NCBI GenBank assembly: GCA_035627955.1
Contig: DASPKU010000023.1
Coordinates: forward strand, 1-64,000
Origin: Phycisphaerales bacterium
GTDB lineage: Bacteria > Planctomycetota > Phycisphaerae > Phycisphaerales > UBA1924
Direction: 5' to 3'
Length of the DNA: 64,000 nucleotides
The notes under the pieces were generated by a model. The model was not told the DNA's origin. It worked only from the letters and a program-made list of their open reading frames with translations, and ran no database searches. Positions 15,886 through 24,528 of this stretch are shown here, in pieces. A program made the translations under genes and the position numbers. The stretch's first letter is position 1. Every line of letters starts with the position of its first letter.

Positions 15886-17601
15886 ATGCCGCGGAATGTG
15901 TACATCGAGACGTTTGGCTGCCAGATGAACGAGCTGGATTCGGAGCTGGTCTCCGGGCAGCTGCGGGCGTTGGGGTACCGGTTTGTTCCGGAGGCGGACG
16001 CGGCCGACGTCGTGCTGTACAACACGTGCTCGGTGCGGGAGCACGCGGAGCAGAAGGTGTGGTCGCGGCTGGGGGAGCTGGCGGTCCGCAAGCGTGAGGA
16101 GCCGGCGCTGGTCGTGGGCGTGCTGGGGTGCCTGGCGGAGCGCGACGGCGAGGCGCTGGTGAAGCGGATGCCGGTGGTCGACATCCTGTGCGGGCCGGGG
16201 GAGCTGGACAAGCTGCCGGGGCTGCTGGACAACGCGGTGCGGACGCGTGAGTCTTTGATGTCGGATGTCGGATGTCGGACGTCGGATGTGGGAGAAGAGA
16301 AGACCGGGCGCGAGCCGCTGGTTTCGGCGCGGCAGGTGGCGCTTCAGGGAAGTGCATCGAGGCGCTCGGCGACATTGGCCGCGGCGGGGGATTCGCTGGA
16401 ACTGCTGGACCTGTCGCGGTCGATCTCGGCGGTGGATGAGCATGACGCGGCGAAGCGGTCCGCCTATGTGCGGATCACGCGCGGGTGCAACAAGTTCTGC
16501 ACGTACTGCGTGGTGCCGTTCACGCGCGGTGCGGAGGTGCACCGGCCGCCGCAGCACATCATCGATGAGTGCAAGCGGCTGGCGGACGCGGGTGTGATCG
16601 AGGTCACGCTGCTGGGGCAGACGGTGAACCACTACCGGTTCGAGCACGGGGCGGCGGTGACGGTGAACGGGCTGACCCAGCCGCAGAAGGGGCGGACGTA
16701 CGCGGGCGGGCACTCGCGCGATCCGTTCGCGGGGGCGAACACGACGACCTTCGCCGACCTCCTCGCGCGCATTCACGACGAGGTGCCGGCGATCCGGCGG
16801 CTGCGGTTCGTGACGAGCTACCCGCGCGACTTCGGCAACGACGTGCTGGAGGTGATGCGCGACCACCCGCGGATCTGCCGCTACCTCCACGTGCCGGGGC
16901 AGAGCGGGAGCGACCGCATCCTCAAGCTGATGAACCGCGGGTACACGGTTTCGGAGTACGTCGAGTTCCTGGACCGGGCGCGGAGCTATTTGCACCAGCC
17001 GGAGATCAACCGCCCGCTGATGATCAGCGGCGACTTCATCATCGGGTTCCCCACGGAGACCGATGAGGACTTCGAGGGCACGGTCGCGCTGGTGAAGCGG
17101 GCGCGGTACAAGAACTCGTTCATCTTCAAGTACTCGGCGCGCCCGGGGACGGTGGCGATCGACAAGTACCCCGACGACGTGCCCGAGAGCGTTAAGCGCG
17201 AGCGGAACGGGCGGCTGCTGGCGCTGCAGGGGGCCATCAGCGAGGAGATCAGCCGCGAGCAGGTCGGGGAGACGCTCGAAGTGTTTGTCGAGGGGCTGTC
17301 GCCGCGCGAAAGGAAGAAGCGGGCGCGGGCTCAGGCCCCCCACCACTCTCATGGCACTGTGTCGCTGACCATTCGTGGGCTGTCTGCGGATGAGGGTGAT
17401 GACTCGTGCTGCTCGGTTTCTCCTGCTGAAGAGGTGGTGGAGGCGGGGGCGCCGCAGCTGCGGGGGCGGACGGATGGGGACCTGATCGTGCTGTTCGATG
17501 TGCCGCAGGGGCGCGCGGCGGAGTCGCTGGTTGGTGAGATGGTGCGCGTGAAGATCACGGGGGCGAGCGGGTTGTCGTGCTTTGGGGATGTGGTGGGCTG
17601 A
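15886..17601 (+). CDS. miaB: tRNA-2-methylthio-N6-dimethylallyladenosine synthase MiaB
   Basis: Radical-SAM methylthiotransferase acting on i6A37 of tRNAs reading UNN codons. The 571-residue protein has the N-terminal cluster ligands Cys12 (TFGCQMN), Cys48 (NTCSVRE) and Cys82 (VLGCLAERD). The radical-SAM triad is Cys201, Cys205 and Cys208 (CNKFCTYC), and a C-terminal TRAM-like region closes the protein. MiaB proteins are usually about 430-480 residues. Here the extra length lies at about 120-165, which includes a 7-bp tandem repeat, and at about 475-530 (ERKKRARAQAPHH and on). I start at ATG 15886 (MPRNVYIETFG) rather than the TTG three codons earlier. Confidence 0.93.
   Translation: MPRNVYIETFGCQMNELDSELVSGQLRALGYRFVPEADAADVVLYNTCSVREHAEQKVWSRLGELAVRKREEPALVVGVLGCLAERDGEALVKRMPVVDILCGPGELDKLPGLLDNAVRTRESLMSDVGCRTSDVGEEKTGREPLVSARQVALQGSASRRSATLAAAGDSLELLDLSRSISAVDEHDAAKRSAYVRITRGCNKFCTYCVVPFTRGAEVHRPPQHIIDECKRLADAGVIEVTLLGQTVNHYRFEHGAAVTVNGLTQPQKGRTYAGGHSRDPFAGANTTTFADLLARIHDEVPAIRRLRFVTSYPRDFGNDVLEVMRDHPRICRYLHVPGQSGSDRILKLMNRGYTVSEYVEFLDRARSYLHQPEINRPLMISGDFIIGFPTETDEDFEGTVALVKRARYKNSFIFKYSARPGTVAIDKYPDDVPESVKRERNGRLLALQGAISEEISREQVGETLEVFVEGLSPRERKKRARAQAPHHSHGTVSLTIRGLSADEGDDSCCSVSPAEEVVEAGAPQLRGRTDGDLIVLFDVPQGRAAESLVGEMVRVKITGASGLSCFGDVVG
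16257..16291 (+). repeat. 7-bp tandem repeat GATGTCG x5 inside miaB
   Basis: Three GATGTCG units, then GACGTCG and GATGTGG. The segment encodes SDVGCRTSDVG between the N-terminal and radical-SAM domains, in a region where MiaB homologues are shorter. Confidence 0.65.
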
Positions 17602-17716
17602 CTGGGTACCCCGCCGCTCCGCGGCGGTTGTTTGATCCAGGAAATTGGTGCGCACCCAGGTCGTCGCGACCATCAGTCGCGCGAAGACCGCAGCGGAGCG
17701 GCGGGGTACCCAAAGG
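17602..17716 (+). mobile_element. MITE-like element with TGGGTACCCCG terminal inverted repeats
   Basis: CTGGGTACCCCGCCGCTCCG begins the base after the miaB stop. Its inverse, CGGAGCGGCGGGGTACCCAAAGG, ends 10 bases before the DUF58 stop. Inside the ends the arms extend as CGCCGC/GCGGCG pairs. There is no transposase frame, so it would move in trans if it is mobile. Related ends occur in rlmN and at 48646. Confidence 0.6.
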
Positions 17717-17726
17717 CCCAACGCAG

Positions 17727-18737
17727 CTAGCGCAGGAGGCCGCCTTTTCGCAGCGAGCCGAGGATCAGTTGATCAACTGGTGTGTCGGTTGGGACCAGGA
17801 AGTAGGCGATGCCGCGGGAGAGGCAGTCGTTGCGGAGGGCCTGGTTGTGCTTCTGGAGGGCCTGCTTGTAGCGGGCGACGGAGGCGGGGGTGACGGTGAC
17901 CTCGGCGGCGCCGCCGGTCTCGATGTCGGTGAGGCGGAGGTCGCCGACGAGACCGCGGTCCTGATCCTTGGCGGGGTCGATCTCGGCTGGGGCGAGAACC
18001 TGGAGGGCGTAGGTGTCGAACGCGCCATCCATGGTCGCCGCCCCGAGGTATTGCAGGCCGGCGCTGCTGCTTCCCGGGTGCAGGAAGTCGGAGATGACAA
18101 TCATGACGCCGCGGCCGGCACGCCCGAGCGCGGCGGTACGCATGGCCTCGGCGAAGAGAGCGTCTGGGTCGGGGCCGCTGCCCAGGGAGCGGCGTGTGGT
18201 CGCGGCGAGGTTGTCGAGGAGGAAGTTGGCCAGGCGTTGCACGCCGGTGCGGCCGCGTAGAGGGGCGAGCTGGTGCAGGCGGGTGCGCGTGGCGCCGGTG
18301 GGCGAATCGGGGTCGGGGCCGCCGAAGGTGGCCATGCTCACGCGGTTCTGGTTGACGAGGCCGACGTAGCCCAGGGCCATTGCGAGCTGGTGGGCGTAGA
18401 CAAGCTTGTTGGGGTTGCCGGTGTCCATCGACGCGGAGGCGTCGAGGATGAGGTGCAGGGCGAGGTCTTCTTCCTCGCGGAAGAGCTTGATGAAGAACTT
18501 GTCCAGGCGTGCGAGGATGTTCCAGTCGATGTGGCGGAGGTCGTCGCCGGGGACGTAGTTGCGGAAGTCGTCAAACTCGACGGAGCGGCCGCGGCGCTTG
18601 GAGCGGCGCTCGCCGGGGAGTTTGCCCGCGAGCATCTTGCGGGAGAGGACGTCGAGGCGGTCGAGGCGTCCGGCGAGCTCGGGGCCGAGGAGCTCGTCGA
18701 GTGTGCGGGGGCGCTCGGACTTGGTGGAGGGGAGCAC
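17727..18737 (-). CDS. DUF58 (MoxR-associated) protein
   Basis: The 336-residue protein carries the DUF58 core: RRGRSVEFDDFRNYVPGDDLRHIDWN (start near residue 48), then a VWA-like region with LHLILDASASMD (about 95), where DxSxS is the metal-binding motif. DUF58 proteins usually occur with a MoxR ATPase and VWA membrane proteins in complexes thought to act on envelope or metal-centre assembly. No MoxR gene is in the window, and the VWA/DUF4175-like pair lies 10 kb away. The GTG start at 18737 follows a TACCCT box by 6 nt. Confidence 0.85.
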   Translation of the reverse strand: MLPSTKSERPRTLDELLGPELAGRLDRLDVLSRKMLAGKLPGERRSKRRGRSVEFDDFRNYVPGDDLRHIDWNILARLDKFFIKLFREEEDLALHLILDASASMDTGNPNKLVYAHQLAMALGYVGLVNQNRVSMATFGGPDPDSPTGATRTRLHQLAPLRGRTGVQRLANFLLDNLAATTRRSLGSGPDPDALFAEAMRTAALGRAGRGVMIVISDFLHPGSSSAGLQYLGAATMDGAFDTYALQVLAPAEIDPAKDQDRGLVGDLRLTDIETGGAAEVTVTPASVARYKQALQKHNQALRNDCLSRGIAYFLVPTDTPVDQLILGSLRKGGLLR

Positions 18738-18743
18738 GGGGGG

Positions 18744-18749
18744 AGGGTA
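18744..18749 (-). promoter_or_regulatory. -10-like hexamer for the DUF58 gene
   Basis: TACCCT on the minus strand, 6 nt before the GTG at 18737. The surroundings are C-rich with no Shine-Dalgarno. Confidence 0.4.
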
Positions 18750-18780
18750 GGGGCGGGTGGTCCGCGCGGTGAGTCACCGC

Positions 18781-18823
18781 CGATCCGAGACTTCGCCCAG
18801 AGCGGCTCAGTCTCGGCTTCGGG
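18781..18823 (+). repeat. Dispersed repeat, copy 1 (CGATCCGAG...CTCGGCTTC)
   Basis: About 40 bases match 42193-42233 with roughly six differences. CCGAGACT and AGTCTCGG form a perfect 8-bp inverted repeat. The stop codon region of the following minus-strand gene lies in it. Confidence 0.55.
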
Positions 18824-19469
18824 TCGCAATGGGCAGCTGGTTCATTAGCTCTCGGATGATCCGTTGGTTGCTCCCGGAGAGTGCGGGGAGCGGGAGGGTC
18901 GCGTACTCGCCTTCGTCCACCGTGATCCATAGCGCGTTGACAGAGGCGACCGTCGCCGAGCTGTTGTGGTAGTGGCGCACCCACCTGTGTTCGAATGCCA
19001 CTGTGCGGACCTCCTCCATCCCGATACGAACGCGTCCGGCGTCGAAGCTGAGGGTCTGATCTTTCGGATCCCAACGGGCCAGCGGGTTGTAGGCGTGCAG
19101 AGGGGCGCGTGGGGAGAGGACGCCGAAGAAGCCCAGGACCAGGACAACAGCGGCGATGAGCGTGGCGAAAGCGAAGAGGATCAACTGGAGGACATCGGAT
19201 CGAACCAGCAGCGCGAGGACTGCTGGAAATGCACAGAGTGCGGCGGCGAGCAGGACTGTGGTGAGGAATTTGGCGAATCGGCTTGAGGGTTCGGAGGTGA
19301 TCTCAAGCACGCCGTCGGGCGCACGATGTAGTTTCATGCGACCGGGGAGCGTGCCGTAGGCCGCGCCCGAAGGGGTCATGAAGTAGCCGCTCGAATCGAC
19401 GTGGACCGGCTCGCCGTGGCGGTAGATGGGGGGTCGTTCGCCGGTGGCAGGGGCCGGCGGGTGGCTCAC
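18807..19469 (-). CDS. Membrane protein of unknown function
   Basis: The 220-residue protein has two hydrophobic segments back to back (about 64-85 and 90-113: FLTTVLLAAALCAFPAVLALL, LQLILFAFATLIAAVVLVLGFF). They are flanked by beta-rich polar domains (RMKLHRAPDGVLEIT; FDAGRVRIGMEEVRTVAFEHRWVRHY). I recognise no family. The GTG at 19469 overlaps the stop of the 3D-domain gene as GTGA, so translation is probably coupled. The open frame extends 26 codons further but overlaps that gene. The last residues (PIATRSRD) come from a dispersed repeat, so the original C-terminus may have differed. Confidence 0.7.
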   Translation of the reverse strand: MSHPPAPATGERPPIYRHGEPVHVDSSGYFMTPSGAAYGTLPGRMKLHRAPDGVLEITSEPSSRFAKFLTTVLLAAALCAFPAVLALLVRSDVLQLILFAFATLIAAVVLVLGFFGVLSPRAPLHAYNPLARWDPKDQTLSFDAGRVRIGMEEVRTVAFEHRWVRHYHNSSATVASVNALWITVDEGEYATLPLPALSGSNQRIIRELMNQLPIATRSRD

Positions 19470-20242
19470 CGCAGCTTCCGCGGGTTGTCGGCGGGCTTGC
19501 CGTCGACGTACTGCCAGACGATGACCTTGACCTTCTTGACGCCCCACTTGCGGGCCTGCTCGTGGGTAGGGAAGAGCAGGTCGAGGCGGCGGCCCTTGAT
19601 GGCGCCGCCGCAGTCGAGCACGGGGACGATCTCGTTGCTGGCGTAGCCGGGGATGGTCAGCATCGAGCCGTAAGGCAGGAGCTTGGGGTCGGCGGCGACG
19701 AGGCGGAAGTTGTTGGTCTCCACCGAGTGCATGGTGGCGGTGTAGCCATCGGCCGAGTCACCGCAGGAGCGGGCGTCGGGCGAGTAGCCGGTCACCTTCA
19801 TGGTGATGGTCTTGGCGGGCTTGACGGGGCGGCCGTTGAACCATCGCACGGCGGGGTCGGCGCAGAGCTTCTGGAGCTCTGGTGTGAGCGTGGCGAAGGT
19901 AGGGATGGGCTGGGGGCCGACGAACTCCTGGGCGTCCTCCTCGACCTGATCGAGGAAGGTCTGCTCGGCCTCCTCCATGTCGACTTCGGAGACGCCGGCG
20001 AGGCGGTCGCCGTGTAGTACGGGCTCGCCCACGGCCACGGGCTCGATGGCGAGCAGGGGCATGGGGTGGCGGGCCTGCTTGGTGATGATGGCGGACCAGA
20101 CGGTGAGGGCGACAATTCCGGTGAGCGCGCCGGCGGTGGCCCAGCGGCGGGCGGGGAGGGTGGCGGGCGCGTGGTTCTGCGCGTGGGCGGCCGCGGGGTC
20201 TTGTTCGCGCGGCAGAGCGAGTGCCGTGTCGCCAGTCTTCAC
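19466..20242 (-). CDS. 3D-domain (double-psi beta-barrel) cell-envelope protein
   Basis: The 258-residue protein has one membrane anchor (about 30-55, WATAGALTGIVALTVWSAII), a linker rich in Glu, and a C-terminal 3D domain. Three conserved Asp-containing blocks are visible: TGYSPDARSCGDSADG, RLVAADPKLLPYGSML and VPVLDCGGAIKGRRLDLLF. The fold is related to RlpA and lytic transglycosylases of the MltA/YuiC type, so a murein- or glycan-cleaving role outside the membrane is plausible. The GTG at 20242 is chosen because GGAGG lies 5 nt upstream. Another GTG two codons earlier overlaps the GGAGG itself. Confidence 0.8.
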   Translation of the reverse strand: MKTGDTALALPREQDPAAAHAQNHAPATLPARRWATAGALTGIVALTVWSAIITKQARHPMPLLAIEPVAVGEPVLHGDRLAGVSEVDMEEAEQTFLDQVEEDAQEFVGPQPIPTFATLTPELQKLCADPAVRWFNGRPVKPAKTITMKVTGYSPDARSCGDSADGYTATMHSVETNNFRLVAADPKLLPYGSMLTIPGYASNEIVPVLDCGGAIKGRRLDLLFPTHEQARKWGVKKVKVIVWQYVDGKPADNPRKLR

Positions 20243-20566
20243 ATCCACCTCCAGAGACCGGCGAGGGTCACCACACCCCTGGCCCCTGAGGGCCGCCACC
20301 GATCTTCACCTCACGCACCTTACCAGAAGGTCCCTCGCCCGAGCATTACCCGGGTGGCTTCGGGTGCCTGGAGAGTGCCACGATGGCAGCTTTTCCACCA
20401 CCCAATACAGGCAAAGGGCAGAAAAACGGCGGGTTGGGTCCGGCATAAGCGTTGCAGGTGCTATGGGCTGAACCCACCCGGGCCGGATGGTCGAACTCAT
20501 GGGGCCCCCCGGGTGTACTCTGTGCGGACAAACGCCCCCAAAGGGGGATAGAAGGAGACTGGATCG
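20243..20566 (+). other. 324-base intergenic region with the htpX leader
   Basis: It lies between divergent genes. On the plus strand there is a TACTCT box (20516-20521), a CCCCC-AAA-GGGGG hairpin (20535-20547) and an AAGGAG ribosome site (20552-20557). Nothing else is recognisable in the first 250 bases. Confidence 0.5.
20516..20557 (+). promoter_or_regulatory. htpX -10 box, small hairpin and ribosome binding site
   Basis: TACTCT, then CCCCCAAAGGGGG, then GAAGGAGA about 9 nt before the ATG. This is a leadered arrangement, in contrast to the leaderless genes. The hairpin could affect expression of a stress protease. Confidence 0.4.
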
Positions 20567-21451
20567 ATGGCACGCTTTGCGAACAACGTCAAGACGGCGT
20601 TGCTCATGGGTGGGTTGATGGGCCTGTTCCTGGCGGTCGGGAGTATGTACGGCCAGAACGGGATGATCTTTGCGCTGGCCTTCGGCGGGCTGGCGAACAT
20701 CATCGCGTGGTTCTTCTCGGACAAGATCGCCATCATGGCGATGCAGGGCCAGGAGGTCGGCCCGGACGAGGGCGGGATCCATGGCGAGCTGTACAGGATG
20801 GTGGACGAGCTGCGGCAGAACGCGGGCATGCCGATGCCGCGGGTGTACGTGTGCCCGCACCAGGCCCCGAACGCGTTCGCGACCGGGCGGTCGCCCAAGA
20901 AGGCGGCGGTGGCGGTGACGGAGGGGGCTCTGGAAATCCTGTCGCTTGAGGAGCTGCGGGGTGTGATGGCGCACGAGCTGGCGCACGTGAAGAACCGCGA
21001 CACGCTGACCAGCGCGATCGCGGCGACGATCGCGGGCGTGCTGGCGTACATCGCACAGTGGGGCATGCTCTTTGGCGGCGGGCGCGACCGCGAGACCAAC
21101 CCGATCGTGATGTTCGTGACGTTCATCGTGGCGGCGCTGGGCGCGGCGGTGATCAAGTCGATGATCAGCCGCAGCCGCGAGTTCGTGGCGGACCATGACG
21201 GCGCGGTGATCGCGGGCACGCCGCGGGGCCTGATGGGGGCGCTGCTGAAGCTGGACGCGTACAGCCAGCGGATCCCGCTGCAGAACCCCAACCCGGCGCA
21301 GAACAGCATGTTCATCGTGGAGCCGCTGACGGGCGGGTCGAGCATCCTGAACCTGTTCGCGAGCCACCCGCCCACGGAGAAGCGGGTGGAGGCGCTGCGG
21401 AAGCTGGAGGCGGAAATGCGGGGCGTGGCGCCGCAGTACGGGCTGGTCTAA
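20567..21451 (+). CDS. htpX: Membrane zinc metalloprotease HtpX
   Basis: Membrane protease that degrades misfolded membrane proteins (M48 family). The 294-residue protein has two N-terminal spans (about 10-28 and 31-50), the zinc site HELAH (His136, Glu137, His140) with the third ligand Glu205 in SREFVADHDG, and two more spans around 150-195. CPHQAPNAFATGRSPKKAAVAVTEG is characteristic of the family. The length is normal. A good ribosome site precedes it. It converges with plsC after 34 bases. Confidence 0.95.
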   Translation: MARFANNVKTALLMGGLMGLFLAVGSMYGQNGMIFALAFGGLANIIAWFFSDKIAIMAMQGQEVGPDEGGIHGELYRMVDELRQNAGMPMPRVYVCPHQAPNAFATGRSPKKAAVAVTEGALEILSLEELRGVMAHELAHVKNRDTLTSAIAATIAGVLAYIAQWGMLFGGGRDRETNPIVMFVTFIVAALGAAVIKSMISRSREFVADHDGAVIAGTPRGLMGALLKLDAYSQRIPLQNPNPAQNSMFIVEPLTGGSSILNLFASHPPTEKRVEALRKLEAEMRGVAPQYGLV

Positions 21452-21485
21452 ACACAGAGCACGCAGTTGCAGAGCAGAGGCTGGA

Positions 21486-22148
21486 TCAATGGGTCTGCGA
21501 CTTCAGCTGATCCCTGAGTTTGACAACCTCGGCGCGGACACGCTCAAGGGCGGCGTCCGCGCCGTTTTTCATGAGGTCGTCGTAGGGGATGGGCTGGCCG
21601 TAGAGGACGCGGACTCGGGGGCCGGTCAAGGTGGGCTTCTTGCGGTGGATGGGCCAGCGCTCGTAGGCGCCGGCGATGGCGACGGGGACCACGGGGCACT
21701 TGCCCTTCTTGACGAGGAGGGCGACGCCCCGTTTGAACTCGTGCATGTGGCCGTCGGGGGTGCGGGAGCCCTCGGGGAAGATGAGGACGGCGCGCCCGAC
21801 CTCGAGGCGGCGGAGGGCTTCCTTGATGGCGCCTGCGTCGCCGCTCTCGTCCTTGAGGGGGATGGCGTTGAGGTTTTTGATAACGTGCCCGAAGAAGCCC
21901 TTGAAGAGGCTGGCGCGGGCGATGAACTCAAGGTGGCGGTGGTAGAGCAGCACCGCGATGGTGGGCGGGTCGAGGAAGGACTCGTGGTTGGAGGCGAGCA
22001 GCACAGGGCCGGTCGCGGGGACGTTGAGCGAGTCGTAGCCCTTGGCCCGGAAGAGGATCTTGAAGGCGAGGCGGACGGTCCGCAGGACGAACTCGTAGAA
22101 GAGGACCTTGTGGAGCGGCGACCCGGGCTGTCGGTCTTTGAGGAACAT
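21486..22148 (-). CDS. plsC: 1-acyl-sn-glycerol-3-phosphate acyltransferase (PlsC family)
   Basis: Acylates lysophosphatidic acid to phosphatidic acid at the inner membrane. The 220-residue protein carries the H(X)4D motif NHESFLD (His55, Asp60), the substrate motif FPEGSRTPDG (about 125) and VVPVAIAGAYE (about 156). It lies 38 bases downstream of cmk on the same strand, a pairing seen in many bacteria. Confidence 0.9.
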   Translation of the reverse strand: MFLKDRQPGSPLHKVLFYEFVLRTVRLAFKILFRAKGYDSLNVPATGPVLLASNHESFLDPPTIAVLLYHRHLEFIARASLFKGFFGHVIKNLNAIPLKDESGDAGAIKEALRRLEVGRAVLIFPEGSRTPDGHMHEFKRGVALLVKKGKCPVVPVAIAGAYERWPIHRKKPTLTGPRVRVLYGQPIPYDDLMKNGADAALERVRAEVVKLRDQLKSQTH

Positions 22149-22186
22149 CGTGGTGGTCGGGGCCGTGGCGGCGCGGGTGGCGGGCG

Positions 22187-22966
22187 TCAGGGCTCCTCGG
22201 CCTTTTTACGCACGATGGTCTCGAGCTCGGCGACGACCTCGCCGAACTGGAGCCCGGAGGTGTCGACCACGATGGCGCCGTCGGGGCGGACGAGGGGGCC
22301 GTCGGTGCGGCTCATGTCGCTGCGGTCGCGCTCGATGATGTCGCGGAGGAGCTGCTGCTCGTCGGCGGCGACACCGGAGGCGTGGAGCTGCTGGGCACGG
22401 CGGGCGGCGCGGACCTGGGCGGAGGCGTCGAGGTAGAACTTGACGTGAGCGTCGGGGAAGACAACCGATCCCTGGTCGCGCCCTTCGGAGACCAGGCGCG
22501 GGTGCTGGCGGGCGATGATGCGCTGCTTGGCCACCATGTGCTGGCGGAGGGCGCCGATGCCGGCGACGGGCGAGACGATGGCCGTGACGTCGGCATGGCG
22601 GATGCGGTCGTTGATGGAGCGGCCCCAGGCGAGGATGTGGGGCGGGTCCTTGGACCAGTCGAAGTGCAGGTCGGCCTGCTTGACGAGCTCGACCAGGCGG
22701 TCAGGTTCGGTCATGGGCACGCCCTGGTCGAGCGAGATGGCCGCGGCGGCGCGGTACATGGCGCCGGTGTCGAGGAAGTCCAGGCCCAGGCGCCTGGCGA
22801 GGGCACGGGCGACGGAGGACTTGCCCGTGCCGGCGGGTCCGTCGATGGTGATGATGATGGGCTGATCGAGCCGGAACACGTTGTCTTTGGACGGGGCGGG
22901 CAGCTCTCTGATGAGCACGACCGGGCTCTCGTCCGTCTCCACGCCTCTGAGGGTTTGCGTCCTCAT
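22187..22966 (-). CDS. cmk: Cytidylate kinase
   Basis: Phosphorylates CMP and dCMP for nucleotide and phospholipid precursor supply. The 259-residue protein has the P-loop GPAGTGKSS (about 43-51) and the acceptor-site strand LDFLDTGAMYRA (about 63-74). Conserved SEGRDQGSVVFPDAHVKFYLDA with Arg-rich lid helices follows. About 35 residues precede the P-loop, longer than in E. coli Cmk (P-loop near residue 10). A later start is possible, but no better start codon is visible. Confidence 0.92.
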   Translation of the reverse strand: MRTQTLRGVETDESPVVLIRELPAPSKDNVFRLDQPIIITIDGPAGTGKSSVARALARRLGLDFLDTGAMYRAAAAISLDQGVPMTEPDRLVELVKQADLHFDWSKDPPHILAWGRSINDRIRHADVTAIVSPVAGIGALRQHMVAKQRIIARQHPRLVSEGRDQGSVVFPDAHVKFYLDASAQVRAARRAQQLHASGVAADEQQLLRDIIERDRSDMSRTDGPLVRPDGAIVVDTSGLQFGEVVAELETIVRKKAEEP

Positions 22967-23010
22967 GACCGGCCCCGTTCCGCTAGTTGCAACACCTTAA
23001 ACCGTCAGGC

Positions 23011-23880
23011 TCACTCCTCGATGTCCAGCTCGTCGTCTTCCAGGTCTTCCGGCTCGCCGAAGGTCGCCATGATGGCGTCGCGGGAGCGGATCAGCCCCAT
23101 TGTAACATCGCCCCCGCCCCGGTAGTCCAGCGCGAGGGGGCCGTCGTAACCGACGGAGACCACCGCGTCTACAAGGGGTTTGAGGTCGTAGGGCTGGTGC
23201 TTGACGGGGGTGTCCAGGTCTTCATCACCCGGCTCGGCGCCGGCGCTGGTGACGAACTTGGCGGTGGAAGCCGAAACGGCGGTGGCGTAGGGGGTGAGCC
23301 GCTGCATGTAGGCGGCCGGGTCCTTGGACTCGGAGGCGGTCTGAAAGTCGGGGTAGGTGCCGATGCGGAAGCCGCCGACCTTCTTGAGGAGCTCGGTGAC
23401 GCGCTCGGGGCGGCCGGTGAGGCCCTTGGTGGGCGAGATGAGCAGGTTGATGTCGAGTTTCTCGGCCCGCTCCATGATGGGCTTGAGGCGGGTGGCGACC
23501 TTCATGAAGGTGGCGTCGTCATCGTTGGCCTCGATGCGGACGGCCGCGGCGGAGCAGCCGAGGATGTGGGCGGCTTCCACGACGCGGAGCATGCGTTCGC
23601 CGGCGCCCGACGAGGACTTTTCGTTGGCGGCGCCGAAGGGCTGGAGGTCGGCCTCAACCAGGAGCAGGCAGGCGCAGCTGGAGCGATCGGCACGCTCGCG
23701 CACGGCCTCCAGGCGGGAGCGGTCGGCGCCGGCGAGCAGATCGGTAGAGAGATTGATACCGGCGAGACCGAGGGTCTCGCGCGCGTAGGAGGGGAGGTCG
23801 AGGAGGTCGAGCTTGGGCTTTTTGCCGCGGCTCGCCGTGAGCATGGAACGGAGACAGCTCGCTGAGAGGGTGAGAAGCAT
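23011..23880 (-). CDS. Xylose isomerase-like TIM-barrel protein
   Basis: The 289-residue protein belongs to the sugar-phosphate isomerase/epimerase (AP_endonuc_2) superfamily: LLVEADLQPFG, ILGCSAAAVRIEANDDD, LDINLLISPTKGL, GFRIGTYPDF and YDGPLALDYRGGGD trace successive beta strands with acidic metal ligands. The substrate is unknown. The C-terminus is very acidic (EPEDLEDDELDIEE). The N-terminus is uncertain: a second Met 13 codons in (MLTASRGKKPKLDLL) would also fit. The 270 bases upstream hold no recognisable gene or riboswitch. Confidence 0.75.
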   Translation of the reverse strand: MLLTLSASCLRSMLTASRGKKPKLDLLDLPSYARETLGLAGINLSTDLLAGADRSRLEAVRERADRSSCACLLLVEADLQPFGAANEKSSSGAGERMLRVVEAAHILGCSAAAVRIEANDDDATFMKVATRLKPIMERAEKLDINLLISPTKGLTGRPERVTELLKKVGGFRIGTYPDFQTASESKDPAAYMQRLTPYATAVSASTAKFVTSAGAEPGDEDLDTPVKHQPYDLKPLVDAVVSVGYDGPLALDYRGGGDVTMGLIRSRDAIMATFGEPEDLEDDELDIEE

Positions 23881-24150
23881 CGTCGATGGGCACTCGCTGT
23901 GGCGTCGGGATCCCGTTGCCGCCCCGGTACGACCGGAGTGACCCCTGCGGGAGGCGCGACGCCCGCGGCTAAGAGGCGGGGCAGACTAGCCGGGTGCCGG
24001 GGGGGCGTCAATGAACTGGTGGGTCCGGAAGGGGTGCGTGGATAGCGGGCGGCGGGGCGTAGAACGGGTGCAGGGAGCATGACGGGGCCACCCCGCTGGC
24101 TACCATGAACGCCCAAGGCCGGGAGCACCGGCCGAATGAGGACAATCTTC

Positions 24151-24528
24151 ATGCCAACGCCCGCCGACCGCCAGTATTCATCCTCCCACGAGTGGCACAA
24201 GCTCGAGGGCGACACGCTGACCCTGGGACTGACCCAGTTTGCCGTGGATCAGCTGACCGACGTGACGTACGTGGAGATGAAGAAGGCAGGGACGAAGTTC
24301 AAGGCGGGGGATGTGATTGGTGAGGTGGAGTCGGTCAAGACGACCAGCGACATCTATTGCGCTGTCGCGGGTGAGATCGCCGAGGTCAACGCGGCGCTGG
24401 CTGACAAGCCGCAACTGCTGAACACCGACCCGTATGGGCAGGGCTGGTTGGTCAAGGTGAGGGTGACGGACAAGGGTGGCCTATCCAAGCTCATGGACTC
24501 CAAGACCTACGACGCGCAGCACCCGTGA
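24151..24528 (+). CDS. gcvH: Glycine cleavage system H protein
   Basis: Lipoyl carrier that shuttles the aminomethyl group between P, T and L proteins in glycine breakdown. The 125-residue protein carries the lipoylation site GEVESVKTTSD with Lys63, SSHEWHKLEGDTLTLGLTQFAVDQL at the N-terminus, and NTDPYGQGWLVKV. The ATG at 24151 has GAGGA 8 nt upstream; an in-frame ATG five codons earlier overlaps that site. gcvP lies 15 kb away on the other strand. The ABC ATPase start overlaps this stop as GTGA. Confidence 0.94.
   Translation: MPTPADRQYSSSHEWHKLEGDTLTLGLTQFAVDQLTDVTYVEMKKAGTKFKAGDVIGEVESVKTTSDIYCAVAGEIAEVNAALADKPQLLNTDPYGQGWLVKVRVTDKGGLSKLMDSKTYDAQHP

Noticed and set aside
23881-24150. Glycine riboswitch upstream of gcvH
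   Set aside because: No conserved aptamer core or paired domains could be seen.
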